A stretch of 11,744 nucleotides of DNA, taken from an uncultured Clostridia bacterium (GTDB lineage Bacteria; Bacillota; Clostridia; TANB77; CAG-508). The stretch spans positions 1-11,744 of the forward strand of contig CAKPRW010000049.1 of assembly GCA_934183045.1 (NCBI GenBank), written 5' to 3'. The notes beneath the pieces were generated by a model that was not told the origin of the DNA, searched no databases, and saw only the letters and a program-made list of their open reading frames with translations. Shown in pieces: positions 1 through 6,392 of this stretch. Numbering within the stretch: position 1 is the first letter of the stretch; every line of letters begins with the position of its first letter. The translations under genes and the position numbers were made by a program.

Positions 1-2
1 GC

Positions 3-635
3 GATTTGTTTATGATTGGGGGATTATGCTATTTAATGTTATCATCACGTAGACAAGTTACAATGTTTGTAATAATAGGATCAGTTATTTTAACTCGATT
101 AATAACAGATTTAATAATTATTTATGGAAATGAAGAAATAATAGAAAAATGGAAAAAAGCAATAACCTCAAAAATAGGAATTGCTATAACAACAATAGCA
201 GTATTATTATTAAGTTATCATTTTACAGAAGGAAAATTTGAAGACAAATACATTGATGAAACATCTTATCCAGTACAAGCTTGTGATTATATATTAGAAA
301 ATATAGACTTAGGAAAAGCTAGATTTTATAATGAATATAATTATGGAAGTTATATGATATTTAGAGGAATACCAGTTTTTATAGATTCAAGAGCAGACTT
401 ATATGCACCAGAATTTAGTGGAAAAGAAGATGATATATTCATGGACTTCATGGAGACATCAAATATTGGAAAATTCTATGAAGATATATTTGAAAAATAT
501 GATATAACACATGTTATTACTTATAAAAATTCAAAAATGAATATGATCATAACAAAAACAAAGGATAAGAATTATAAAGAATTATACAGCGACAATTATT
601 TTGTTGTATATGAAAGGGAAAATAGTAATAGTTAA
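3..635 (+). CDS. C-terminal part of a multi-span membrane protein (5' truncated), unknown function
   Basis: The reading frame is open to the left edge of the window, so the real start lies outside and the TTG and ATG codons near base 6-14 need not be starts. What remains has two or three hydrophobic segments in the first 70 residues. A soluble tail of about 135 residues follows, likely extracytoplasmic, containing the motif YNEYNYGSYMIFRGIPVFID and then SRADLY. An N-Y-G-Y...PVFIDxRADLY pattern is familiar to me from large, poorly characterised membrane proteins that resemble polytopic glycosyltransferases (GT39/PMT-like), where this part follows the membrane helices. That link is remembered family knowledge, not shown here. 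The stop codon TAA overlaps the Shine-Dalgarno site of lspA, so the two genes are very probably co-transcribed and translationally close. Exact function unknown. Confidence 0.7.
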   Translation, partial: DLFMIGGLCYLMLSSRRQVTMFVIIGSVILTRLITDLIIIYGNEEIIEKWKKAITSKIGIAITTIAVLLLSYHFTEGKFEDKYIDETSYPVQACDYILENIDLGKARFYNEYNYGSYMIFRGIPVFIDSRADLYAPEFSGKEDDIFMDFMETSNIGKFYEDIFEKYDITHVITYKNSKMNMIITKTKDKNYKELYSDNYFVVYERENSNS

Positions 636-646
636 GAGGTAAAATA

Positions 647-1162
647 ATGGAAAATGAAAAGAGGTTAAGTACTAAAAACAAAAAAGGAGTAAAAAAAGAA
701 TATATAATATTATTAATTATAGTGATAGCTATTGTAATAATAGATCAAATATCAAAAATATATATAGCACAAATTAATGAGATAGAAATTATTCCTAATA
801 TATTAAAATTTAGTATGACACAAAATACAAAACCAGCATATGGTATAGGATCTGGTTCAACTATAATGTATATATTGACCAACTTAGTTATCTTGAGTGT
901 TATCTTTAAATTTGTTACTACTCAAAATGATTATGTAGATATGAAATTGAAAATATTTTTAACATTTATATTTGCAGGTGGAGTATCAAATGTAATAGAT
1001 AGAATTTTTAGAGGATATGTAGTAGAATTTATTGATTTTAACCAACTAATCAATTTCCCTATTTTTAATATAGCAGATCTATTTACTATAATAGGATGGG
1101 TATGCACTGCTGCAATATTTGCAGTATTTACTGTTAATGAATGGAGAAAAGATAAAAAGTAA
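647..1162 (+). CDS. lspA: Lipoprotein signal peptidase (signal peptidase II)
   Basis: An inner-membrane aspartyl protease that removes the signal peptide from diacylglyceryl-modified prolipoproteins just before the lipid-bearing cysteine. The 171-residue product has about four hydrophobic helices (roughly 18-40, 72-92, 100-117, 143-163), as usual for LspA. The catalytic aspartates are recognisable: D118 in NVIDR and D144 in FNIAD. D33 in the first helix and N60 are also conserved-looking positions. The usual N-x-G-A-A-F-G box reads NTKPAYG here, a mild departure. A charged N-terminal extension of about 17 residues (many Lys) precedes helix 1. The ATG at 647 is supported by TAAGAGGT at 633-640. 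It lies 11 bases after the upstream membrane gene and 30 bases before the RluD-type gene; lspA followed by a RluA/RluD-family gene is a common Firmicutes order. Confidence 0.93.
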   Translation: MENEKRLSTKNKKGVKKEYIILLIIVIAIVIIDQISKIYIAQINEIEIIPNILKFSMTQNTKPAYGIGSGSTIMYILTNLVILSVIFKFVTTQNDYVDMKLKIFLTFIFAGGVSNVIDRIFRGYVVEFIDFNQLINFPIFNIADLFTIIGWVCTAAIFAVFTVNEWRKDKK

Positions 1163-1192
1163 ATATAAACAGTATACATTTAGGAGAGTAAA

Positions 1193-2104
1193 ATGAAAAA
1201 ATTTGTTGTAGATAAAAATGAAGCAAATATTAGAATAGATGCTTACTTATCAAAAAAGGATGAAGATATTTCAAGAGTAGCAATTCAAAGGCTTATTAAG
1301 GAAGAAAAAATATTAGTAAATAATAAAAAAATTAAAGTATCATATAAAGTTCAACCAAATGATACAATAACAATGGAAGAAGAAAAGCCAAAAGAAATAT
1401 CATTAAAAGCTCAAGATATACCAGTTGAAGTAATATATGAAGATTCAGATATAATAGTTGTAAATAAACCTAAAGGAATGGTTGTACACCCTGCAAATGG
1501 TAATCCAGACGGAACATTAGTAAATAGCTTAATGGCTATGTGCAAGGGATCATTATCAGGTATTGGTGGGGAAATTAGACCAGGAATAGTTCATAGACTT
1601 GATAAAGACACATCAGGAATACTAATTGTTGCTAAAAATGATAAAAGTCATATTAATCTAAGTGAACAAATAAAAAATCACGAAATAGAAAAAACATATA
1701 TAGCATTAGTTAAAGGATTTGTAAAAGAAAATGAAGCAACAATAAATATGCCAATTGGAAGAAGTACTAAAGATAGAAAAAAAATGGCTGTTGTAAGAAA
1801 TGGAAAAGAAGCAATTACACATTTTAAAGTTATAAAAAGATATAAAAATTATACATTATTAGAAGTCAAAATAGAAACTGGAAGAACACATCAAATTAGA
1901 GTACATTTGACACAAATAGGGTATCCTATAGTTGGAGATACAACATATTCTAATGGGAAAAATGAATGGGGAGTAGTAGGGCAATGTTTACACGCCAAGA
2001 GCTTAAAATTCAAACATCCAATTACAGGAAAAGAAATGTTTTTAGAAGCTGAAATTCCAGAGTATTTTAGTAATATAATAAAAGATTTAGAACAAAGAAA
2101 TTAA
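1193..2104 (+). CDS. rluD: RluA/RluD-family 23S rRNA pseudouridine synthase
   Basis: Converts specific uridines in large-subunit rRNA to pseudouridine, acting in the cytoplasm on ribosome assembly intermediates. The 303-residue length is typical. Residues about 14-60 form an S4 RNA-binding domain (RIDAYLS...SRVAIQRLIKEEKILVN). The catalytic domain follows, with VVNKPKGMVVHP at 90-100 and the signature HRLDKDTSG at 134-142, in which D137 is the catalytic aspartate. The motif GRTHQIRVH further on is also typical of the family. TAGGAGAG at 1181-1188 sets the ATG start. It sits between lspA and the RluB-type gene in one tight operon. The family assignment is firm. The exact target uridines (the RluD sites 1911/1915/1917 in E. 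coli numbering) are inferred from the S4-plus-catalytic architecture and the lspA neighbour, and Firmicutes often carry several paralogues. Confidence 0.92.
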   Translation: MKKFVVDKNEANIRIDAYLSKKDEDISRVAIQRLIKEEKILVNNKKIKVSYKVQPNDTITMEEEKPKEISLKAQDIPVEVIYEDSDIIVVNKPKGMVVHPANGNPDGTLVNSLMAMCKGSLSGIGGEIRPGIVHRLDKDTSGILIVAKNDKSHINLSEQIKNHEIEKTYIALVKGFVKENEATINMPIGRSTKDRKKMAVVRNGKEAITHFKVIKRYKNYTLLEVKIETGRTHQIRVHLTQIGYPIVGDTTYSNGKNEWGVVGQCLHAKSLKFKHPITGKEMFLEAEIPEYFSNIIKDLEQRN

Positions 2105-2132
2105 AGTTATTATCATATTAGGGGGAAGGTTA

Positions 2133-2849
2133 TTGGAGAAAGTAAGGTTACAAAAATATTTAGCTAATTGTGGAGTGGCATCAAGAAGAAAATCAGAAGA
2201 ACTCATTTTGCAAGGAAAAGTATCTATAAATGGTAATAAAGTGACAGAACTAGGGATGAAAATAGATCCTAGTAAAGACATAGTAGAATATAATGGAAAA
2301 ACAGTTAAATTAGAAAATCAAAACATATATATATTGTTAAACAAGCCAATAGGATATGTAACAACAGTAAAAGATCAATTTAACAGAGATTCTGTTTTGG
2401 ATTTAGTAAAAACAAATAAAAGATTAGTTCCAGTTGGAAGATTAGATATGTATACATCAGGCGCTTTAATTCTTACAAACGATGGTGACTTTGTATATAG
2501 AGTAACACATCCAAAGCATGAAATAGAAAAAACATATACAGTAACAATTGTTGGGATAGTAACAACAGAAGAAGTGGAAAAACTGAAAAAAGGTGTAAAA
2601 ATAGAAAATTATATAACCAAACCGGCAAGAGTTAAAATATTAAAAACAGATAAAGAAAAAAATCAATCAAGACTAGAAATTACAATACATGAAGGGAAAA
2701 ATAGACAAGTAAGAAAAATGTGCGAAGCAATAAATCATAAGGTTATAGCTTTGCATAGAAGTAAGATAGGGAATATAGAAGTAAAGAATTTACCTCTTGG
2801 AAAGTGGAGATATCTTACCAAAAGTGAGGTTGATATGATTCTGAAATAG
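2133..2849 (+). CDS. rluB: RsuA/RluB-family rRNA pseudouridine synthase
   Basis: A pseudouridine synthase of the RsuA/RluB/RluE/RluF family, 238 residues. The S4 domain covers about 4-50 (RLQKYLANCGVASRRKSEELI), followed by LLNKPIGYVTT and the family signature GRLDMYTSG at 102-110 with catalytic D105. Further on are VTHPKHEIEKTY and the EGKNRQVRKMCEAI box, which is typical of this family and distinguishes it from RluA/RluD. The start is TTG at 2133, chosen because AGGGGG at 2120-2125 stands seven bases upstream and the S4 domain would be broken by a later start. The gene ends in TAG, unlike most genes here. In Firmicutes the usual member next to segregation or ribosome genes is called RluB; the exact target (U2605 in E. 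coli) is inferred. It is 28 bases downstream of the RluD-type gene and probably the last gene of this operon, although I see no hairpin terminator after it. Confidence 0.9.
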   Translation: MEKVRLQKYLANCGVASRRKSEELILQGKVSINGNKVTELGMKIDPSKDIVEYNGKTVKLENQNIYILLNKPIGYVTTVKDQFNRDSVLDLVKTNKRLVPVGRLDMYTSGALILTNDGDFVYRVTHPKHEIEKTYTVTIVGIVTTEEVEKLKKGVKIENYITKPARVKILKTDKEKNQSRLEITIHEGKNRQVRKMCEAINHKVIALHRSKIGNIEVKNLPLGKWRYLTKSEVDMILK

Positions 2850-2858
2850 GCTATTATA

Positions 2859-2887
2859 TTGAAAAATTATGTAAAATATGATATAAT
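2859..2887 (+). promoter_or_regulatory. Sigma-A-type promoter for the small membrane protein gene
   Basis: TTGAAA at 2859-2864 and TATAAT at 2882-2887 are separated by exactly 17 bases, with a TG one base before the -10 box (extended -10). The predicted start near 2894 gives a leader of about 60 bases to the ATG at 2953. Confidence 0.7.
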
Positions 2888-2952
2888 TTAATTGTAACAT
2901 ATATTGTTTATTGTAGAAATTACAAAGAGGTAGAGCATAAGGAGGAATGCAT

Positions 2953-3366
2953 ATGAAAACAATATTAAAGAAAGCTTTAAATCGGGTTAACACTGAACCA
3001 GTAGAAGTTTTCAAGTCTTTTACATATTTTGTAACACTTTTGATCATAACTATTATTGATCAGTGGTACACTATGTACAATGAAAACTTGTATGGCACGA
3101 AATATTATTGTATTAACCACATGAGAGGCAGGGTTACAATACTAATTAGTGTTTTGCTTGGTTTAATCTATTTGATTTTTGCAAATAAATTGAATCAAGA
3201 AACTAAGAAGGCAAAAATAGAACTTTGTAAACAGGCGGAGAATAGTGGCCCAGGGGTTTTTATGCTTTTTATAATGAGTATGCTAAATGGCATCGGAAAA
3301 TTTTACATTGTAGTTTCATTTATATCAATTTTATATGATATGTATGAAGTTGTATTTTTTCTGTAA
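2953..3366 (+). CDS. Small membrane protein of unknown function
   Basis: I do not recognise this 137-residue protein. It has a basic N-terminus, then three hydrophobic stretches: around FTYFVTLLIITIIDQWYTM, around VTILISVLLGLIYLIF, and a longer C-terminal one (GVFMLFIMSMLNGIGKFYIV to the end). The last is long enough for two passes. A charged loop rich in Lys and Glu separates the second and third. Two ATG codons are close together. The one at 2953 is preferred because GGAGGA at 2941-2946 stands about seven bases before it, whereas the ATG at 2947 directly abuts the Shine-Dalgarno. The gene is a self-contained unit with its own promoter (2859-2887) and terminator (3368-3400). Its base use looks slightly less AT-rich than its neighbours (for example AATCGGGTTAACACTGAACC near the start), which may indicate a different history. 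No domain or motif suggests an activity. Confidence 0.7.
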   Translation: MKTILKKALNRVNTEPVEVFKSFTYFVTLLIITIIDQWYTMYNENLYGTKYYCINHMRGRVTILISVLLGLIYLIFANKLNQETKKAKIELCKQAENSGPGVFMLFIMSMLNGIGKFYIVVSFISILYDMYEVVFFL

Positions 3367-3367
3367 G

Positions 3368-3400
3368 TAAACAGAGCCTTTATGGCTCTGTTTATTTTTT
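3368..3400 (+). terminator. Rho-independent terminator after the small membrane protein gene
   Basis: AAACAGAGCC (3369-3378) pairs perfectly with GGCTCTGTTT (3384-3393) across a five-base loop, extended by a T-A pair, and is followed by ATTTTTT. Confidence 0.92.
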
Positions 3401-3411
3401 GGCAAAAACTA

Positions 3412-3440
3412 TTTACAATTTTAGCAAATATTTATATAAT
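3412..3440 (+). promoter_or_regulatory. Sigma-A-type promoter for the S1-domain gene
   Basis: TTTACA at 3412-3417 and a perfect TATAAT at 3435-3440 are separated by 17 bases. It lies just after the terminator at 3368-3400, 39 bases before the ATG at 3479. The sequence TATTTACAATTTTA covering the -35 box (3410-3423) recurs exactly at the promoter of the last gene (11226-11239). Confidence 0.75.
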
Positions 3441-3478
3441 GAAATTGAAACATAAGAAAAAGGAGAAAAGATTGACAA

Positions 3479-4282
3479 ATGAATACATTTAAATTCGTGC
3501 CAGAAGGTTGGAATAATGAAATAACAACAATAAATGAAGAAGAAATTCAAAAATATATACAAAAAGGAGACATATTACAAGGATTAGTAAAAGAATGTGA
3601 TGAACAATACAATCTACATATAAAATTTGAAAATGGATTAAAAGGAATTATGCCTAGAAGTGAAATAGAAGCCATAAACGTTGAAGAAGATGGGCTTCCA
3701 AAAACAAATTTGTGTACTGGAAAAGTACATAAATTTGTTCAGTTTAAAGTAAAAGAAATGGAACCAAATAGTGAACTTATATTATCAAGAAAAGATGTAC
3801 AAAAGGATGCTTTAAATTGGGTGAAAAACGATTTAAAAGAAGGCGAAATAGTAACAGGAATAGTTAAAAATATAAAACCATATGGGGCTTTTATTGAAAT
3901 AGGAGGAGGAATAGTTGGGTTAGCACATATAGAAGATTTATCTATTGCTAGAATAAAGTCACCTTATGAAAGATTAAAAATTGGACAAAAGGTTAATGTT
4001 ATGGTAAAATGTATAAATAGAGAGACTGGAAAAGTAATTTTATCACATAAAGAAACATTAGGAACTTGGGAAGAAAATGCAAAAAAATTCATACCAGGCA
4101 CAAAAGCAAAGGGAATTGTAAGAGAAACAGAAAAGAATAAAAATGGTATATTCATAGAATTGACACCAAATTTAGTAGGAATGGCAGAATATCAGGAAGG
4201 ACTAGAATATGGCCAAGATATAGATGTGTTTATAAAAAAAATAGACAATATAAAGAAAAAAGTTAAACTAGTTATTATTTAA
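3479..4282 (+). CDS. S1-domain RNA-binding protein (ribosomal protein S1-like, three S1 repeats)
   Basis: A 267-residue cytoplasmic protein made of three OB-fold S1 RNA-binding repeats: about 30-105 (weakest), 121-192 (a textbook repeat with GEIVTGIVKNIKPYGAFIEI, GIVGLAHI and VILSHKE), and 206-267 (KAKGIVRETEKNKNGIFIEL, NLVGMAEY). It resembles the short S1 homologues (YpfD/RpsA-like) of low-GC Gram-positives, which are shorter than the six-repeat E. coli S1. It most likely binds mRNA and assists translation or RNA turnover. The promoter at 3412-3440 and AAGGAGA around 3460-3465 serve it, but the distance from Shine-Dalgarno to ATG is about 13 bases, longer than ideal. The TTG at 3472 is in another frame and soon meets a stop, so 3479 remains the best start. 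It is 27 bases upstream of the next gene and probably shares its transcript. I do not assign rpsA firmly because repeat number differs between true S1 proteins and other S1-domain proteins. Confidence 0.85.
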   Translation: MNTFKFVPEGWNNEITTINEEEIQKYIQKGDILQGLVKECDEQYNLHIKFENGLKGIMPRSEIEAINVEEDGLPKTNLCTGKVHKFVQFKVKEMEPNSELILSRKDVQKDALNWVKNDLKEGEIVTGIVKNIKPYGAFIEIGGGIVGLAHIEDLSIARIKSPYERLKIGQKVNVMVKCINRETGKVILSHKETLGTWEENAKKFIPGTKAKGIVRETEKNKNGIFIELTPNLVGMAEYQEGLEYGQDIDVFIKKIDNIKKKVKLVII

Positions 4283-4309
4283 GCTTAAAATATAAAAGGA
4301 GGAATTAAT

Positions 4310-5245
4310 ATGGTTGAAGATAACCAAATCAAAGCACAAGTATCACCTTTTGCAATAAGAGAAGGAGAAATTAAAACATTTGATGGAAAAGATGGATATG
4401 TTTCTATGAATCAAATAGTGCATAAAATTAACATAGGACATATTAATGAAATTCATTTTGCGATATTAGATTTAGTAAATGAATTTGAATTTATTACATC
4501 AAGACAATTATATCAAATGCTTGAAATTAAAGGAATTGACCCTAAATCACAAGATAAATTAAATAATAAATTAGAACAATTAGTAAAATCTAAAATTTTA
4601 ACAAGATATTACTTTACTTCTGATGAAGGAAAAGGGATATATAGAATATATTGTTTAGAAAAAATGGGAAAATATTTATTAACATCAAAAGAAGTTGAGT
4701 GTAAATGGCAACCATCAGATAATACTAAACCAGTTGGGATGATTAAAAAGAGATTAGCTGGAAATCAAACATTAATTGCATATTTAAGAAAAGTAAAAGC
4801 ATTTGATAGTTATGTAGTAAAACCAGCAATTACTGCCAAAGTTACAGGAAAAGTATTTAAAGCAACAGGTGGATCAGTAAAATTAACAAAAAATAATAAA
4901 TCAATACAATTTCTATTCGAAGCAGTAAGAAGAGAAGCGGACTGGCAAAAGAAACTTGTAGATAAAATGAGATTATATAAAGATTTTTACGAGAACTTTG
5001 TACCAGGTGATTCAGGATATTCTACTTTACCACAATTAATTTTAATATGTGAAGATGAAAAACACATGGCAGAAACTTTTAAAGAAATAGTAACAAATCA
5101 AGTAGAAATACCACAAATAAAATTATATTTTACAACTGACTTAAGACAAAACAAAGAAACATTAGAAGATACATTAACAGAATTCAAATTAGTAAATGGA
5201 AAATATAAAATGGAAAATGTAGAATTAAAATTACTTGGAATGTAA
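4310..5245 (+). CDS. Conserved-looking cytoplasmic protein with winged-helix-like N-terminal part
   Basis: No transmembrane segment or signal peptide is visible in these 311 residues. Residues about 43-125 look like a winged helix: HINEIHFAILDLVNEFEFIT, SRQLYQMLEI, a helix NNKLEQLVKSKIL, then TRYYFTSDEGKGIYRIYCLEKMGKYLL as the wing and following helix. The later part has a strand-helix pattern IQFLFEAVRREADW...KLVDKMRLYKDFYE (about 199-227), then PQLILICEDEKHMAETFKEI. That layout recalls the 'replication-relaxation' (Replic_Relax) proteins, which join a winged helix to a restriction-endonuclease-like fold. This is a remote, unverified resemblance. The start is well supported by AAGGAGG at 4296-4302, seven bases before the ATG. 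It follows the S1-domain gene by 27 bases and ends at the terminator at 5263-5281, so the two probably form a bicistronic unit. Confidence 0.75.
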   Translation: MVEDNQIKAQVSPFAIREGEIKTFDGKDGYVSMNQIVHKINIGHINEIHFAILDLVNEFEFITSRQLYQMLEIKGIDPKSQDKLNNKLEQLVKSKILTRYYFTSDEGKGIYRIYCLEKMGKYLLTSKEVECKWQPSDNTKPVGMIKKRLAGNQTLIAYLRKVKAFDSYVVKPAITAKVTGKVFKATGGSVKLTKNNKSIQFLFEAVRREADWQKKLVDKMRLYKDFYENFVPGDSGYSTLPQLILICEDEKHMAETFKEIVTNQVEIPQIKLYFTTDLRQNKETLEDTLTEFKLVNGKYKMENVELKLLGM

Positions 5246-5262
5246 TATAAAAATAAAAATAA

Positions 5263-5281
5263 GCCCTAGCTCAGCTAGGGC
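5263..5281. terminator. Bidirectional terminator between converging genes
   Basis: GCCCTAGC (5263-5270) and GCTAGGGC (5274-5281) form a perfect eight-pair stem with a TCA loop. On the minus strand it is followed by TTATTTTTATTTTT, a good U-rich tail for the 70-residue gene and ytaF. On the plus strand the tail is CCCTTTT, weaker but usable for the 4310-5245 gene. Confidence 0.8.
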
Positions 5282-5309
5282 CCTTTTGATGCATAAAGTA
5301 TATGCACCA

Positions 5310-5522
5310 TCAACATGTTATCCAGCCAATACGTCTGGCTTTCACAGTACTTGCGACTACTTCACTATCTTTTGAAAAAGTATAGAGTCTGTTATCATCG
5401 CTAAAAGTCTGAGTTTTATACCGATGATAATAATCTAACCACTCAATAAAATATTGAATATAATCTTCGTTGTCAGTTACAAGTAAAACACTCCGGTTAG
5501 GAGATTCTAAAGTAATTGTCAT
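5310..5522 (-). CDS. Small protein of unknown function (70 aa)
   Basis: The gene looks real although I do not recognise the product. On the minus strand GGAGGG stands seven bases before the ATG, a TTGTCA-17-TATAAT promoter lies just upstream (5552-5580), and a terminator follows at 5263-5281. The protein is soluble-looking and rich in aromatic residues (DNEDYIQYFIEWLDYYHRY) with a basic stretch KARRIGWITC at the end. It has one cysteine and no membrane segment. It stops at TGA, whereas nearly all genes here use TAA. Its DNA (for example ATACGTCTGGCTTTCACAGT) is less AT-rich than the surroundings, suggesting transfer or a different age. It lies downstream of ytaF on the same strand (72 bases apart) and could also be reached by its transcript. 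Confidence 0.72.
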   Translation of the reverse strand: MTITLESPNRSVLLVTDNEDYIQYFIEWLDYYHRYKTQTFSDDNRLYTFSKDSEVVASTVKARRIGWITC

Positions 5523-5551
5523 TTAAGTACCCTCCTACATTTGATATTAGA

Positions 5552-5580
5552 ATTATACATCAATCGACACATTTTGACAA
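5552..5580 (-). promoter_or_regulatory. Promoter for the 70-residue small protein gene
   Basis: Read on the minus strand: TTGTCA (5575-5580), a 17-base spacer, then TATAAT (5552-5557). Both boxes are near consensus and the spacing is ideal. The predicted start lies about 24 bases before the ATG. Confidence 0.78.
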
Positions 5581-5594
5581 GAGGATAAATGTGA

Positions 5595-6251
5595 TTATAT
5601 ATATATACGGATTATTCCTATAATAATTAACAAGATTCCAGATATGAATGACCAAATATTTTGAGGCAATTTGGTAAATGAGTGTAATTTCCTTCCAAGT
5701 AAATTACCAAATTGTAAGAAAACTAATTGAAAACTACTAATTAAAATAGGAAAAGCAATGGGATTAATTCCAATTATACTTCCACATGTACCAATACAAA
5801 AGCTATCTAAAGAAAGTGCAAGACTTAAGAAAAAGGCTTCTTTGGGTTCTATAGTGTTAGAGTTATTTAAATCTGAATAACTAGGATTTTTAATAATTTT
5901 AATAGTGATTCCTAAAAAATTAATAAAAAAACTATATACTTTTTCTTCATTCAAATTGGTTATATCAGTAAATTTGTTACTAGATTTTTCTTTATGAATT
6001 GATTGAAAACAAATGAAAATACCCATTAAAATTAATATACTACTGCCAATAAATCTAATTATAGAATCAGAAAATATATTTTTAATCATGTCTCCAAACC
6101 AAATAGATATAATAGATATTACAAAAGAAATTGCAAATAAAACTACTTTAGAAATATAAGATATTTTTGTGTTTTTTATTCCATATGTAATACCAATTCC
6201 AAAAGCATCTATACTGCTAGAAATAGCTAAAATAAACGAATTTATAAACAT
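5595..6251 (-). CDS. ytaF: YtaF-like membrane protein (MntP superfamily)
   Basis: A 218-residue polytopic membrane protein with about six hydrophobic segments arranged as two halves. Each half carries the superfamily motif: SSIDAFGIGITYGI near residue 12, and SLDSFCIG in the second half. The acidic Asn/Asp-rich stretch DLNNSNTIEPKEAFFLSLALSLDSF, preceded by NPSYS, matches the region that distinguishes YtaF (D-x-D-x-S-G-x-I...KEA) from the manganese exporter MntP. I therefore call YtaF, described in Bacillus as a sporulation membrane protein of unclear activity; divalent-cation transport is inferred from the superfamily. The start is ATG at 6251: on the minus strand GAGGTG lies six bases before it, and the GTG three codons further upstream is part of that Shine-Dalgarno. 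It is divergent from the calcium ATPase. There is no terminator directly after it, so transcription may continue into the 70-residue gene. Confidence 0.82.
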   Translation of the reverse strand: MFINSFILAISSSIDAFGIGITYGIKNTKISYISKVVLFAISFVISIISIWFGDMIKNIFSDSIIRFIGSSILILMGIFICFQSIHKEKSSNKFTDITNLNEEKVYSFFINFLGITIKIIKNPSYSDLNNSNTIEPKEAFFLSLALSLDSFCIGTCGSIIGINPIAFPILISSFQLVFLQFGNLLGRKLHSFTKLPQNIWSFISGILLIIIGIIRIYI

Positions 6252-6367
6252 AAAAAGCACCTCTTACAACATAATATGACAAAAAAACTATAAAGTTGCT
6301 AACAAAGAAAAATATTAAATCAATATTCAATAGCATAAATTTAGTACAAGCCACATATAGTTAAATA

Positions 6368-6373
6368 TATAAT
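6368..6373 (+). promoter_or_regulatory. Possible -10 box for the P-type ATPase gene
   Basis: A perfect TATAAT lies 19 bases before the ATG, but no good -35 box lies 16-18 bases upstream (TACAAG at the 17-base position), so this is weak. The divergent gap 6252-6392 contains no recognisable riboswitch. Confidence 0.3.
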
Positions 6374-6392
6374 TTACAAAGGAGAGAGGGAT

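Noticed and set aside
931..1179. Minus-strand open frame of 82 codons opposite lspA
   Set aside because: It lies almost wholly inside lspA on the other strand, which has clear family motifs; its translation shows no recognisable pattern.
2849..2952. Terminator after rluB
   Set aside because: No GC-containing stem with a T-run is visible; the stretch holds the promoter and leader of the next gene.
2790..3047. Minus-strand open frame of 85 codons
   Set aside because: It overlaps the ends of rluB and the start of the small membrane protein gene and crosses the plus-strand promoter.
3472..3477. TTGACA as a -35 box
   Set aside because: It lies seven bases before the start codon at 3479 with no -10 box at a suitable distance; a full promoter already exists at 3412-3440.
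6252..6392. Manganese-sensing yybP-ykoY riboswitch upstream of the ATPase
   Set aside because: Such elements often precede cation ATPases and MntP genes, but none of the conserved purine loops or long stems can be found in this AT-rich gap.
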